Of a stretch of DNA of 64,000 nucleotides, positions 1 to 9,274 are shown piece after piece. The position numbers and the translations under genes are program-made. The notes under the pieces are model-generated. The model did not search any database. It was given only the letters and a program-made list of their open reading frames with translations, and was not told where the DNA came from. The stretch spans positions 434,001 through 498,000 of the forward strand of contig NZ_MDDN01000001.1 in NCBI RefSeq assembly GCF_001708185.1, in the 5' to 3' direction. How positions within the stretch are numbered: position 1 is the stretch's first letter; each line of letters opens with the position of its first letter. Origin of the DNA: Lysinibacillus xylanilyticus (GTDB lineage: Bacteria; Bacillota; Bacilli; Bacillales_A; Planococcaceae).

Positions 1-985
1 TATTATCACTCATGCCACCATCGACAGCAATATATTTACGAACATTAGGTACTGTTTTTTGCGAACCAATTGTATACAGTGAAGTTCCTGCATCGCCTAC
101 AAGTGATCGTCCTGGCTCAATCCAAATTTCCGGCATAGTTAGACCAAGTACAGTCGCTTTGTTCTTTACAACCGTAATCATATCCTCTACATATACTTGC
201 GGCTCAAGCGGTGCATCTTCCTCAGTATAACGAATTCCGAAGCCCCCTCCTAAGTTTAACACAGTACATGTAAAATCGTGAGACTTGTTCCAATCAGAAA
301 TTTTATCGATTAATTTTTCCCCTGCTAAGCCAAAGCCAGCTGTGTCAAAAATTTGAGAACCGATATGGCAGTGTAGTCCTAGAAACTCTAGGTATTCATG
401 GTTAAAAGTTTGTTGGAAAGCCTCATCTGCTTGACCATTATTTAAGTCAAAGCCAAATTTAGAATCTGCTTGACCTGTCGTAATAAAATCATGTGTATGT
501 GCCTCAACTCCTGGTGTGACACGTAGTAAAATACGCATTTTTTGTTGACGGCGCTCTGAAATCTCTTGTAAAAGCTGAATTTCATAGAAGTTATCCACGA
601 CAATACAACCAATTTTCGAGTCAAAAGCTAATTCTAATTCAGCAATGCTTTTATTATTGCCATGGAAATGAATGCGCTCTGCAGGGAATCCAGCTTTTAA
701 AGCTGTAAATAATTCCCCTCCAGAGACAACATCTAAAGATAGATTTTCTTCTGCCGCTAATTGGTACACAGCTACACATGCAAATGCTTTTGAAGCATAA
801 GCTACTTCTGCTTTTACACCTAGTTTTTTAAACGTATCAATAAAGCTTCGTGCACGCTTTCGAATAAGTGCTGTATCATACACAAATAAAGGTGTACCAT
901 ACTCTTTTGCAAGCTCTAGTGTATCTACCTGTCCAATTGTTAAATGACCATCTTCAGAAATCGCTTGTGTTCCATATAAATGCAT
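1..985 (-). CDS. lysA: Diaminopimelate decarboxylase, C-terminus outside window
   Basis: PLP enzyme of the last step of lysine synthesis (meso-diaminopimelate to L-lysine plus CO2), cytosolic. About 328 N-terminal residues are visible. The PLP lysine sits in YASKAF near residue 66, followed by HCHIGSQIF and the phosphate-binding GGGFG loop, all typical of fold-III decarboxylases. The reading frame runs off the window start. I chose the ATG at 985 because a GGGAG SD lies 8 nt upstream; an in-frame ATG at 991 is too close to it. It lies 212 nt downstream of spoVAF on the same strand, as in B. subtilis, so co-transcription is possible. A T-run after a weak hairpin near 1160-1200 might partly separate them. 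Family assignment is firm. Confidence 0.95.
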   Translation of the reverse strand, partial: MHLYGTQAISEDGHLTIGQVDTLELAKEYGTPLFVYDTALIRKRARSFIDTFKKLGVKAEVAYASKAFACVAVYQLAAEENLSLDVVSGGELFTALKAGFPAERIHFHGNNKSIAELELAFDSKIGCIVVDNFYEIQLLQEISERRQQKMRILLRVTPGVEAHTHDFITTGQADSKFGFDLNNGQADEAFQQTFNHEYLEFLGLHCHIGSQIFDTAGFGLAGEKLIDKISDWNKSHDFTCTVLNLGGGFGIRYTEEDAPLEPQVYVEDMITVVKNKATVLGLTMPEIWIEPGRSLVGDAGTSLYTIGSQKTVPNVRKYIAVDGGMSDN

Positions 986-1197
986 GTGCATCTCTCCCTT
1001 TTCACATCGTTCCATCTTGTGATCAATTGCACCTCAATTTTAGAATGAATGTAGCAATCTTAGGCTACTATCCTTATTTAGAGGGATTACTTCATTCAAT
1101 AACGTGTCGTATTTTGTTGAATAAAAATAATTTTTACAAAAATCACAAAATACTATAGATGAACTTTATCACATGAAAAAAACGAGTGCAACGGCTC

Positions 1198-2640
1198 TTA
1201 TGATCTTTTTCGCTGTTTGGAATCGACTACATAAGGTCTTAATGCATCTACTGTCATTGGGAAACGGATAAGTACACGAAGCATCGCATTCGGAAAGAAC
1301 GGAATAAGCGGCCACAAATACGGCGCTTGCATCGGACGCAATGAACATAAATACGTAAATAAGATAAAGATCCCGATAAATAACCCATTAACTCCCCAAA
1401 TACCAGTCATTACTAATAACCCTAGTCTAAAGAATTTAACGGAGATACCTAGCTCATAAGACGGAATAATAAATGTCAGAATAGCTGAAATAGCTGTATA
1501 TAACACTACCTCTGGAGAGAATACCCCAACATCAATTGCAATCTGACCAATAACTATACCTGCAACCAACCCCATCGCAGTCGATAAAGGTGATGGGGTA
1601 TGAATGGCGGCCATCCTCAAAAATTCTATCCCTATATCTCCAATCAGTATTTGCAGCAAAATTGGGATATGCGATTTTTCCTTTTCACCTAAAAAGGATA
1701 ACGCATCCGGTAAATATGTCCCATGCGTTGCAAATAAATACCATAAAGGCAATAATAATAAACCAACAACTACTCCAATATAGCGCATAAAACGGACAAA
1801 GGTTCCAACTGTCGGTGCCTGTCTATACTCCTCAGCGTGTTGCAGTAAATGAAAAATAGTTGCAGGCACAATAATGACGGAAGGTGACGTATCAACCATA
1901 ATGGCTACATGGCCCTCTAGTAAATGCGCTGCGGTAATATCCGGTCGTTCCGTATAACGGACAAAAGGCACTGGATGGAACTTTTGTTTAAACAGCCATT
2001 CCTCTAGTGATTTATCAGCCATTGTCAAGCCATCATGGTGAATTTGTCCAAGGCGCTGTCGCAATTTATCGAGCATTTCATCATTCGCAATACCCTTTAT
2101 ATACGCAAGTGCGACATCGGTTTGACCGATTTCGGATACTTTATGTAGCTCGAAACGTAAATTACTATTACGAATTCGCCGACGAACCAAACCAACATTT
2201 TGTGAAATACCTTCAATAAAGCCGTCCCTAGAACCACGAATAACCTTTTCATTGTCAGGCTCCTCAGGTGAACGCCCTGGATAATTTCGAATATCAGCAA
2301 CATAGGCATAACCACTTTTAGTTACAAAGGTTACTTGTCCACTTAATGTATCTACTAAAAAGGTTTTGCGTTCCGTTTCCTCTGATCGGCCTTGGAAATT
2401 GAAATAGGCTTCAAAATACTCCTTTTCATCCTCAACATCAATGTCCTCATCAGGCAACATATTAGAGAGTAATTGCGTTAACACTACTCCGTCTACAAGT
2501 CCGCTTATATATACACAAAGAACCGGCAAATCTTTGACAAATAGATGCTTAATATTAACGTCAAATGATTCACCGTCACCAAATTGTTCTTTAAGAAAAC
2601 TTTCGGCTTCTTCTAAGCTGTTAAATAGTTTATTTGTCAT
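1198..2640 (-). CDS. spoVAF: Stage V sporulation protein AF (GerA-family membrane protein)
   Basis: A 480-residue protein of the GerA/SpoVAF family: a long soluble N-terminal half (about 1-280) followed by clustered hydrophobic segments (about 285-450, e.g. VVGLLLLPLWYLF and the segments after AIHTPSPLS). In B. subtilis, SpoVAF is the last gene of the forespore spoVA operon; it sits in the spore inner membrane and aids germination. Here it starts 15 nt after sigF and is followed by lysA, which supports SpoVAF over a GerAA-type receptor subunit. The usual spoVAA-spoVAE genes that should separate it from sigF are absent, so it may be expressed with the spoIIA operon or from an unseen forespore promoter. 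Start ATG at 2640. Confidence 0.88.
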   Translation of the reverse strand: MTNKLFNSLEEAESFLKEQFGDGESFDVNIKHLFVKDLPVLCVYISGLVDGVVLTQLLSNMLPDEDIDVEDEKEYFEAYFNFQGRSEETERKTFLVDTLSGQVTFVTKSGYAYVADIRNYPGRSPEEPDNEKVIRGSRDGFIEGISQNVGLVRRRIRNSNLRFELHKVSEIGQTDVALAYIKGIANDEMLDKLRQRLGQIHHDGLTMADKSLEEWLFKQKFHPVPFVRYTERPDITAAHLLEGHVAIMVDTSPSVIIVPATIFHLLQHAEEYRQAPTVGTFVRFMRYIGVVVGLLLLPLWYLFATHGTYLPDALSFLGEKEKSHIPILLQILIGDIGIEFLRMAAIHTPSPLSTAMGLVAGIVIGQIAIDVGVFSPEVVLYTAISAILTFIIPSYELGISVKFFRLGLLVMTGIWGVNGLFIGIFILFTYLCSLRPMQAPYLWPLIPFFPNAMLRVLIRFPMTVDALRPYVVDSKQRKRS

Positions 2641-2655
2641 GCTGTCACCATTTTC

Positions 2656-3447
2656 TTAAATGTCTTTTTTTACTTCTTCCTGTTCAACTGTGGCACTTGT
2701 GGCCATCCAACTTTTCAATTGAGCTAGAATTTTTTTCTCTAATCGTGATACCTGAACTTGTGATATACCGAGCCTATTAGCAATTTCAGTTTGGGTACAA
2801 TCTGAGAAATATCGTAAATAAATAATTGATTGCTCTCTAGGCTCAAGTCTTGTGAGCACCTCTTTTAGTGGAATATAGTCAAATGGCTGCTCGGATTTTT
2901 CATCCTTCATCTGATCCATTAATGTAATAGAATCGCCTTCACTTTCATACAATTGCTCATGCAAGGAAGCAGGATCTCTCAATGCATCTGAAGCTGTTAC
3001 AATTTCCTCAGTTGTGACACCAAGAACCTGTGCCAATTCATGAATGGTTGGCGGGTGCTCATTTTTTTTAATGAATTCATCAGTTGCATGACGAATTTTA
3101 AAATTAAGTTCACGAATAGATCTGCTAACTTTCACCATACCATCATCCCTTAGAAAGCGCTGAATTTCACCGATGATCATTGGTACAGCATATGTCGAAA
3201 ACTTTACATCATACGTTAGATCGAATTTATCCACAGACTTCATGAGTCCTATGCAGCCAATTTGGAATAAATCCTCAAGCTCCACACCTCTACTTGTAAA
3301 GCGTTGGACGATAGACCACACAAGCCTCGTATTCCCCTCAATCATTCGTTTACGAGCCTCATGATCGCCCTGCTGTGCACGTGCAATTAAATCTCGCATT
3401 TCTTCCTGTGACAATAGCTTATCGGACGACTGTTCTAGCGGCTTCAC
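2656..3447 (-). CDS. sigF: RNA polymerase sporulation sigma factor SigF
   Basis: First forespore-specific sigma factor, held inactive by SpoIIAB and released by SpoIIAA. It has 263 residues, close to the usual 255. Region 2 shows LFQIGCIGLMKSVDKFD and region 4 ends in a helix-turn-helix QTEIANRLGISQVQVSR. The start is GTG at 3447, with SD TGAGGT 7 nt upstream; that SD overlaps the spoIIAB stop codon, implying translational coupling. Third gene of spoIIAA-spoIIAB-sigF, as in all Bacillales. The gene after it is spoVAF rather than spoVAA. Confidence 0.97.
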   Translation of the reverse strand: MKPLEQSSDKLLSQEEMRDLIARAQQGDHEARKRMIEGNTRLVWSIVQRFTSRGVELEDLFQIGCIGLMKSVDKFDLTYDVKFSTYAVPMIIGEIQRFLRDDGMVKVSRSIRELNFKIRHATDEFIKKNEHPPTIHELAQVLGVTTEEIVTASDALRDPASLHEQLYESEGDSITLMDQMKDEKSEQPFDYIPLKEVLTRLEPREQSIIYLRYFSDCTQTEIANRLGISQVQVSRLEKKILAQLKSWMATSATVEQEEVKKDI

Positions 3448-3457
3448 AATCGCAACC

Positions 3458-3898
3458 TCACATTACCGCTGTTCGAACCGAGTAAAATTTCTTCGTAAAC
3501 GTGACAGTTGTACCTTCTTGCCACTTGGACATTACTGTCAACTGATCTGAAAAACTATCCATAATTGTAAAGCCCATACCTGAACGTTCCATCGCACTTT
3601 TCGTCGTATATAACGGCTCCATAGCTTGACTTACATCCTCAATGCCAATACCTTTATCCAAAACAGACACGGTTACAATATCATCCTCACGTTTTGCATG
3701 AACTGTAACAACGCCTTTACCATCCTCTTCATAACCGTGAATTATGGCATTAGAAACAGCCTCTGAGACAACCGTTTTAAATTCGGACAGCTCATCAATA
3801 GTTGGATCTAATTGTGCGATAAAGCCTGTCACAGCTACACGCGCCAATGCTTCATTTTCACTAAGTGCTAAAAAAGTTAATGTCATTTCGTTATCCAT
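3458..3898 (-). CDS. spoIIAB: Anti-sigma F factor / serine kinase SpoIIAB
   Basis: GHKL-fold protein of 146 residues that binds SigF and phosphorylates SpoIIAA on serine. The N box is SEAVSNAIIHGYE (about 46-58) and the G boxes are DKGIGIED and SGMGFTIM. Its ATG overlaps the end of spoIIAA by 8 nt (shared ATGGATAA), and its stop overlaps the SD of sigF, so the three genes are translationally coupled. Length and motifs are complete. Confidence 0.97.
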   Translation of the reverse strand: MDNEMTLTFLALSENEALARVAVTGFIAQLDPTIDELSEFKTVVSEAVSNAIIHGYEEDGKGVVTVHAKREDDIVTVSVLDKGIGIEDVSQAMEPLYTTKSAMERSGMGFTIMDSFSDQLTVMSKWQEGTTVTFTKKFYSVRTAVM

Positions 3899-4244
3899 TT
3901 ACAATCCCCCTAACTCGCTCAATTGCTTCTTCTTCTGTTGCATCCATCATCCACGGCCCTAAACCTGAAAATTGAAATACTTTTCGATTTGTCGGCGATG
4001 GATTCAATAAAACTGTTCGTCCAGCGACCGCCTCTAACTCGCGCATTCGACCAAGCACTAAACCTACACCTGAACTATCCATAAAGGAAAGCCCCTCTAA
4101 GTTCCAAATAATGGTCGTTACAGCGCCCTGAAAAATTGCTGCAGATATTTTAGCTCGAATTTGCTCTACTGCATGATGATCGAGCTCCCCAAATAAACGT
4201 ATAACCACTGTCTCTCTTGTTACCATTTCTAATTGAAAATGCAT
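3891..4244 (-). CDS. spoIIAA: Anti-anti-sigma F factor SpoIIAA
   Basis: STAS-domain protein of 117 residues. When dephosphorylated by SpoIIE it binds SpoIIAB and frees SigF. The phosphoacceptor serine lies in FMDSSGVGLV (about 57-58). A longer frame opens at 4280, but AGGAGG lies 8 nt before the ATG at 4244 and only 2 nt before the ATG at 4250, so 4244 is preferred; it also matches family length. First gene of the operon. I looked for a SigH promoter upstream and found only AAGGATT and GAAT elements 9 nt apart, which is too close. The dacF gene that precedes it in B. subtilis is absent; a long repeat array is there instead. Confidence 0.95.
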   Translation of the reverse strand: MHFQLEMVTRETVVIRLFGELDHHAVEQIRAKISAAIFQGAVTTIIWNLEGLSFMDSSGVGLVLGRMRELEAVAGRTVLLNPSPTNRKVFQFSGLGPWMMDATEEEAIERVRGIVNG

Positions 4245-4445
4245 GAACATCGCCTCCTCCTCGTGCAATTCCACATTCAATGTGGTGAATCCTTGCAGCT
4301 GACAGAACTAGTGCAAAGTCTTCCGAAATAGTGTCAAATCGACATACTTATAGCTTTTTAGGTTAAGTGCAGTATGGGATAAATCAACATTTTTTAAACG
4401 TGACGGCCATTTTTCACAAGAATTATTATGATGATCAATTATGCC

Positions 4446-4468
4446 GAGGCATAATTGCGTTCAGAGGC
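4446..4468 (+). repeat. Degenerate copy of dispersed GGCGTAATTGCGTCCGGA motif
   Basis: The stretch GGCATAATTGCGTTCAGA is a diverged copy of an 18-bp word also found at 16411-16428 on the same strand and at 25744-25761 on the opposite strand. It lies between the spoIIAA upstream region and the 21-bp repeat array. Function unknown. Confidence 0.5.
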
Positions 4469-4507
4469 TTTGTGCTTGCGCAAAGAACTCTTTTCTTATT
4501 ACGAAGT

Positions 4508-5362
4508 CTATCCGTCTATTTGGTGATTCAATCCGATGCTTCGGCTTTTTTCCGTCGTTTTGTCGGTTCTATTCACGATTTTGGCTGCTCTATCCGTCGT
4601 TTCGTCGTTCTATTCACGATTTTGGCTGCTCTATCCGTCGTTTTAGCTTTTCCTTCCTTCGCTCGGGCTCTTCTTTCCGTCGCTTCGACTCTTCCTTCCG
4701 TCGCTCTGGTTTCTTTCCGTCGCTTTGAATCTACCTTCCGTCGTTTGGCCGGTTCTATCCACGATTTTGGCTCTTCTTTCCGTCGCTCTGGCTCTTCTTT
4801 CTGTCACTTTGGCTTCCTTCCGTCACTTTGGCGGTTCTATCCACGATTTTGGCTGTTCTATCCACGATTTTGGCGGTTCTATCCGTCGCTTTGGCGGTTC
4901 TATCCACGACTTTGGCTGCTCTATCCGTCGCTTCGGCTCTTCTTTCCGTCGCTTTAGCTTTTCCTTCCGTCACTTCGACTCTTCCTTCCGTCGCTTAGAC
5001 TCTTCTTTCCGTCGCTCTGCCTTCCTTCCGTCGCTTTAGCTTTTCCTTCCATCACTTCGACTCTTCTTTCCGTCGCTTTAGCTTTTCCTTCCGTCACTTC
5101 GACTCTTCCTTCCGTCGCTTTGCCTTCCTTCCGTCGCTTCGACTCTTCTTTCCGTCGCTGGAGTCTTCCCTTCCGCCGCTCTGCCTTCTTTCCGTCACTT
5201 TAGCTTTTCCTTCCGTCGCTTCGACTCTTCTTTCCGTCGCTGGAGCCTTCCCTTCCGTCGCTCTAGCTCTTCTTTCCGTCGCTCCAGCTCTACTTTCCGT
5301 CGCTCTAACTCTACTTTCCGGCACTCTGGCTCTTCCTTCCGCAGCTTCGACTTTTCTTCCCG
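4508..5362. repeat. Long array of about 40 imperfect 21-bp units
   Basis: The stretch between the pdp terminator and spoIIAA consists almost wholly of a 21-bp unit: a conserved core, TTCCGTCGC or TATCC(GTCG/ACGA), plus a variable filler of about 10 bp. Core starts at 5232, 5253, 5274, 5295, 5316 and 5337 are exactly 21 apart. Two flavours alternate: TTCCGTCGCTT and TATCCACGATTTTGG. Because 21 is a multiple of three, several frames stay open on both strands with a 7-residue period, but none has a convincing SD or domain, so I regard the region as non-coding. Two more units of the same core lie at 9.1 kb. Confidence 0.9.
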
Positions 5363-5428
5363 TCGCTCTGTCTTTCCCTCTCCGCCACAAAAACCTCCTT
5401 TCCACCGCTTCAACTTCCGCTTTTTAGA

Positions 5429-5474
5429 ACAAAAAAAAAGCGAGAACCCCTTTGTTAAAGAGAGTCCTCGCTTC
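5429..5474 (-). terminator. Rho-independent terminator of deoB-pdp
   Basis: On the minus strand AAGCGAG pairs with CTCGCTT around an inner imperfect stem, followed by nine T residues. It begins 8 nt after the pdp stop codon. The 21-bp array starts about 70 nt beyond it. Confidence 0.9.
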
Positions 5475-5481
5475 ATATTGT

Positions 5482-6732
5482 TTATATAATTGTAAAAGCT
5501 TGCTGTACTTTTTCGATTGTTTCCTCATCAATTTGACGATTTGAATATAAATAAGCAATCGGCTCGTCAGCACGAACACGGTCGCCTTTTTTGGCGATCA
5601 AGTGAATACCTGCATCATAATCAAGTTCAGATTCCTTTGTTAATCGACCTGCACCAAGACTAACGCTTGCTTCTCCGATTAATAGTGCATTAATCGTCTC
5701 GACAGTGCCTTCAGAAGACGCTTTGACAGCTACTTTGTTTGCTGTATCTTTTTGTACAAGATCCGCTAAATCGCCACCCTGTGCTACGATAAATTCATCA
5801 AATTTTGCAGCTGCTGAACCATCCTCTAATACTCGTTTCACAGCTGCTGTTGCTTCGGCCTCATTTACTCCTGCTGCAACCTGGTACATAAGCGAAGAAA
5901 TAATAATACATTCCTCAAGCAGATCCACATGTGTTTCATCCATACGTCCGCTTAGTAAAGCATATGCTTCTACTACTTCAAGCTTATTACCAATCATTTT
6001 ACCTAATGGATTATCCATATCACTAATATGCGCGACTACTTTACGCCCTAGCTTTTCACCAATTGCCGTCATCGTATCAGCTAAAACTTGCGCTTCTTCT
6101 TCTGTTTTCATAAATGCACCAGAGCCACATTTAACATCAAGCACAATACCGTCTGCACCACTTGCTATTTTCTTACTCATGATGGACGCGGCAATTAATG
6201 GAATTGAATCGACAGTACCCGTCACATCTCGTAATGCATACAATTTTTTGTCAGCTGGTACAAGATTACCTGTTTGACCAGCAACTGCAATTTTATGTTT
6301 ATTGACATTGTCGATAAATTCCTGTGATGAAAGCTCCGTTTTAAAGCCACGAATCGACTCTAATTTATCGATTGTACCACCTGTAATGCCTAGACCCTTG
6401 CCACTAAATTTTGCTACTGGAATATCTAGCGCAGCAATTATTGGCGTGACAATTAGTGTGACTTTATCGCCTACACCACCTGTCGAGTGTTTATCAATTT
6501 TAAACCCTTCAATAGATGTTAAATCAATAACATCACCAGATTCTATCATTGCTTTCGTTAAATAGAATATTTCATCATCTGTCATGCCTAATAAGCGAAT
6601 TGCCATTAACAGGGAGCTCGCTTGATAATCAGGAATTGAACCCGTAGTGTAGCCTTCTACGAAATACTGAATTTCAGCCTGTGATAGCGCTTTGCCCTGC
6701 TTCTTCTTTTCAAACAGCTGTGCCATATTCAT
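5482..6732 (-). CDS. pdp: Pyrimidine-nucleoside phosphorylase
   Basis: Phosphorolysis of uridine, deoxyuridine and thymidine to base plus (deoxy)ribose-1-phosphate in nucleoside salvage. It has 416 residues, slightly shorter than the B. subtilis enzyme of about 433. The family signature begins KHSTGGVGDKV at 81 and continues through KFSGKGLGITGGTIDKLES. ATG at 6732 has a run of five G 10 nt upstream. It lies 15 nt behind deoB, so the two form an operon: the pentose-1-phosphate made here is the DeoB substrate. The purine phosphorylase gene (punA) that separates them in B. subtilis is missing. Confidence 0.96.
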   Translation of the reverse strand: MNMAQLFEKKKQGKALSQAEIQYFVEGYTTGSIPDYQASSLLMAIRLLGMTDDEIFYLTKAMIESGDVIDLTSIEGFKIDKHSTGGVGDKVTLIVTPIIAALDIPVAKFSGKGLGITGGTIDKLESIRGFKTELSSQEFIDNVNKHKIAVAGQTGNLVPADKKLYALRDVTGTVDSIPLIAASIMSKKIASGADGIVLDVKCGSGAFMKTEEEAQVLADTMTAIGEKLGRKVVAHISDMDNPLGKMIGNKLEVVEAYALLSGRMDETHVDLLEECIIISSLMYQVAAGVNEAEATAAVKRVLEDGSAAAKFDEFIVAQGGDLADLVQKDTANKVAVKASSEGTVETINALLIGEASVSLGAGRLTKESELDYDAGIHLIAKKGDRVRADEPIAYLYSNRQIDEETIEKVQQAFTII

Positions 6733-6747
6733 ATCGATAGATCCCCC

Positions 6748-7929
6748 TTATTTTAAATCCCCTAAGAAACTTTTACCGAATGCTGGTGTTTCTACTTGGA
6801 AGTTTTCAGCAACTGTCGCTGCAATATCTGCAAAAGTTTCACGAAGTGCTAGCTCACTACCATCATTAAAGCGTGGTGAATAAACAATTAACGGTACATA
6901 TTCACGTGTATGATCTGTCCCAGGGAATGTTGGATCATTACCATGGTCTGCCGTAATGATTAGTAAATCATCTTCTGACAATGCCTCAGTAATTTCTGGT
7001 AAACGAGCGTCAAATTCTTGTAATGCATTACCATAACCTAGCGGATCACGTCGATGGCCAAAATTTGCATCAAAGTCCACTAAGTTTAAGAAGCTCATAC
7101 CATGGAAATCACGACGCACTACCTCTGCAAACTTATCCATACCGTCCATATTATTTTTCGTACGTACTGCATCTGTGACACCTTCACCGTTGAAAATATC
7201 AGAAATTTTCCCGATTGCTATAACATCTAAGCCTGCATCCTTTAGGACATTCATCGTTGTACGGCCAAATGGTTTTAACGCATAGTCATGACGATTAGAT
7301 GTACGTGTGAAGTTTCCTGGCGTACCGATGAATGGACGAGCAATCACACGGCCAACTAAATATTCTGGTTGCAATGTTAGCTCACGAGCAATTTCACAAA
7401 TTTTATACAGTTCCTCTAACGGAATAATTTCCTCATGTGCAGCAATTTGCAAAACAGGATCAGCAGATGTATAGACAATAATTGCCCCTGTCTCCATATG
7501 CTCCTTGCCGAAGTCCTCGATCACTTGTGTCCCACTTGCAGGTTTATTGCATAGCACTTTACGGCCTGTACGTTTTTCAAGCTCTACAATAAGCTCTGCA
7601 GGGAATCCTTCAGGATATACCTTAAACGGTTTATCAATATTTAACCCCATGATTTCCCAATGCCCTGTCATAGTATCTTTACCAACAGATGCTTCTTGCA
7701 TTTTTCCGTAAAATGCTTTTGGTTTGTCAGTAGCTTGCAGACCTTGTAACGGTTCAATGTTCGCTAAGCCGAAAGACTCCATATGTGGCATTGTAAGCCC
7801 ATTCATTTTTTCTGCGATATGTCCAAGAGTATGTGAACCCACATCTCCAAAGTTTGCTGCGTCTGGAGCTTCACCAATTCCAACTGAGTCCAATACTACT
7901 ACATGGATTTTCTTAAATGGTTTATTCAT
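6748..7929 (-). CDS. deoB: Phosphopentomutase
   Basis: Interconverts (deoxy)ribose-1-phosphate and -5-phosphate, linking nucleoside breakdown to central metabolism. Alkaline-phosphatase-superfamily metal ligands are visible in [13 protein letters not shown] (about 12-24), [14 protein letters not shown] and TADHGNDPT. 393 residues, the usual length. AGGAGG lies 8 nt before the ATG. Promoter-proximal gene of deoB-pdp; xerD lies upstream on the same strand with an 88-nt gap. Confidence 0.97.
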   Translation of the reverse strand: MNKPFKKIHVVVLDSVGIGEAPDAANFGDVGSHTLGHIAEKMNGLTMPHMESFGLANIEPLQGLQATDKPKAFYGKMQEASVGKDTMTGHWEIMGLNIDKPFKVYPEGFPAELIVELEKRTGRKVLCNKPASGTQVIEDFGKEHMETGAIIVYTSADPVLQIAAHEEIIPLEELYKICEIARELTLQPEYLVGRVIARPFIGTPGNFTRTSNRHDYALKPFGRTTMNVLKDAGLDVIAIGKISDIFNGEGVTDAVRTKNNMDGMDKFAEVVRRDFHGMSFLNLVDFDANFGHRRDPLGYGNALQEFDARLPEITEALSEDDLLIITADHGNDPTFPGTDHTREYVPLIVYSPRFNDGSELALRETFADIAATVAENFQVETPAFGKSFLGDLK

Positions 7930-8017
7930 AATTGTTGCCTCCTAATCTCTTGTCTTTATTTTACCAAAAAACAGCGAAAAATAAAGGTCAGACCTCCGAC
8001 TAACGCAAATCCCTCTC

Positions 8018-8920
8018 TTAAGCGCGTGGATGGAACTGCTTATATACCTCTGATAGTCGTGATTTACTAATATGAGTATAAATTTGCGTTGTGGAAATAT
8101 CTGCATGTCCAAGCATCTCTTGCACTGCTCGTAAATCAGCACCATTTTCCACTAAATGTGTTGCAAAGGAATGACGTAATGTATGCGGCGTTAACTCATG
8201 TTGGATGCCTGCCTTTAAAGCGTGCTCCTTCATTAATTTCCAACAACCTTGCCTTGTTAAACGTTTTCCTCTTTGATTAATGAAAAACGCATCTATTTTT
8301 GGGTATTTTCCTTGTAATTGACTCCGTGCACCATCTAAATATGTGCTTAATGCGGACAGGGCGCTTTTTCCAAGTGGAATGATACGCTCCTTGCCACCCT
8401 TACCAAAAACACGGACAAAGCCCATCGTTAGGTGAATATCAGCTAAATCCAAAGCAATCAACTCACTAATGCGCATCCCTGAACCATATAATAACTCTAA
8501 CATGGCCACGTCCCGGACGCCCTGTGGTTTGCTGCGATTTGGTGCCGCTAATAAAGCTTCAATTTCTTCAATAGAGAGGATATTTGGGAGCTTTTGCTCG
8601 ATGGTTGGCATTTCTAAATGGACTGTCGGATCTGTTTCTGCTCGCTTTTCTCGCAGTAAAAATTGATGAAAACTACGAATAGAGGAGATATGGCGAGCAA
8701 CAGTACGACTTGTCTTTCCTTGCATACGCAACTGTTCTAAATGACGTAAAATGGTCATTCTCTCCACATTACGAAAATCCGACATACCTTCCGCTTCCCG
8801 CAAAAAATTCACATAATTCTCTAAGTCTCGGCGATAGGATGCTAATGTATTATCAGATAACTGCCGTTCTACCTGGATAAAATGGATATAATCCTCTATT
8901 GCATATTGAAATTCATTCAT
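8018..8920 (-). CDS. xerD: Site-specific tyrosine recombinase XerD
   Basis: Resolves chromosome dimers at dif together with XerC. 300 residues: N-terminal SAM-like core-binding domain (1-90) and C-terminal catalytic domain with the full R-K-H-R-H-Y set: R in YGSGMRISEL, K in FGKGGKERII, HTLRHSFATH, LGHADISTTQIYTH. SD AAGGGGG lies 8 nt upstream of the ATG. Its position between fur and deoB matches B. subtilis ripX/xerD; the small yqzK gene usually found between fur and xerD is absent. Confidence 0.95.
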   Translation of the reverse strand: MNEFQYAIEDYIHFIQVERQLSDNTLASYRRDLENYVNFLREAEGMSDFRNVERMTILRHLEQLRMQGKTSRTVARHISSIRSFHQFLLREKRAETDPTVHLEMPTIEQKLPNILSIEEIEALLAAPNRSKPQGVRDVAMLELLYGSGMRISELIALDLADIHLTMGFVRVFGKGGKERIIPLGKSALSALSTYLDGARSQLQGKYPKIDAFFINQRGKRLTRQGCWKLMKEHALKAGIQHELTPHTLRHSFATHLVENGADLRAVQEMLGHADISTTQIYTHISKSRLSEVYKQFHPRA

Positions 8921-9113
8921 CTTAGCGCCCCCTTACTGTCAATTATTCTCTATTTTATCACGGCTAATAGAATTGTGCTAAATCACCCTCTTATTCTGAT
9001 TGAAGATGATTAAAATACTCTACAAACGATCGTGTATAGTTGCTATATCAAATGTTTGGGTGAGATCCAATATGAAGCTTAGTGAATGCCCTTCTCTTTA
9101 TGGTGTTCTAACC

Positions 9114-9168
9114 ATTGATTCGACGGTTCTATCCGTCGCTTCGTTGATTCTATCCGTCGCTTCAGCCT
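9114..9168. repeat. Two-unit 21-bp array (TTCTATCCGTCGC core)
   Basis: TTCTATCCGTCGCTTCGTTGA is followed directly by TTCTATCCGTCGCTTCAGCC, preceded by a partial unit GATTCGACGG. The core is the same as in the large array at 4.5-5.4 kb. It lies about 55 nt beyond the fur terminator. The rest of 8921-9274 shows no gene. Confidence 0.8.
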
Positions 9169-9219
9169 TTCAGTAGAATTGAAATATTGTAGAACGAAAT
9201 AATTTGTTATTCAAACAAA

Positions 9220-9272
9220 ACAAAAAACCGCCTGATTCAATCTAAAACTTAAGATTAAAACAGACAGCTTCT
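9220..9272 (-). terminator. Rho-independent terminator of fur
   Basis: On the minus strand GCTGTCTG pairs (two G-U wobbles) with CAGGCGGT, and an inner stem TTTTAATCT/AGATTGAA extends it. A TTTTTTG tract follows. It starts immediately after the fur stop codon. Confidence 0.85.
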
Positions 9273-9274
9273 CG

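Noticed and set aside
1150-1200. Terminator between spoVAF and lysA
   Set aside because: A T-run is present, but the GAG/CTC stem is only three base pairs.
4245-4310. SigH promoter upstream of spoIIAA
   Set aside because: AAGGATT and GAAT elements are only 9 nt apart rather than about 13; not convincing.
4508-5362. CRISPR array
   Set aside because: Unit of 21 bp with a short core and no constant 24-40 bp repeat with unique spacers; no cas genes in the window.
4441-5476. Several overlapping open frames on both strands with 7-residue periodic products (e.g. ATERRVE/ATEGKAK-like units)
   Set aside because: The 21-bp repeat keeps many frames open at once; frames switch between units, there is no SD, and the same core occurs as two units at 9.1 kb where no ORF exists.
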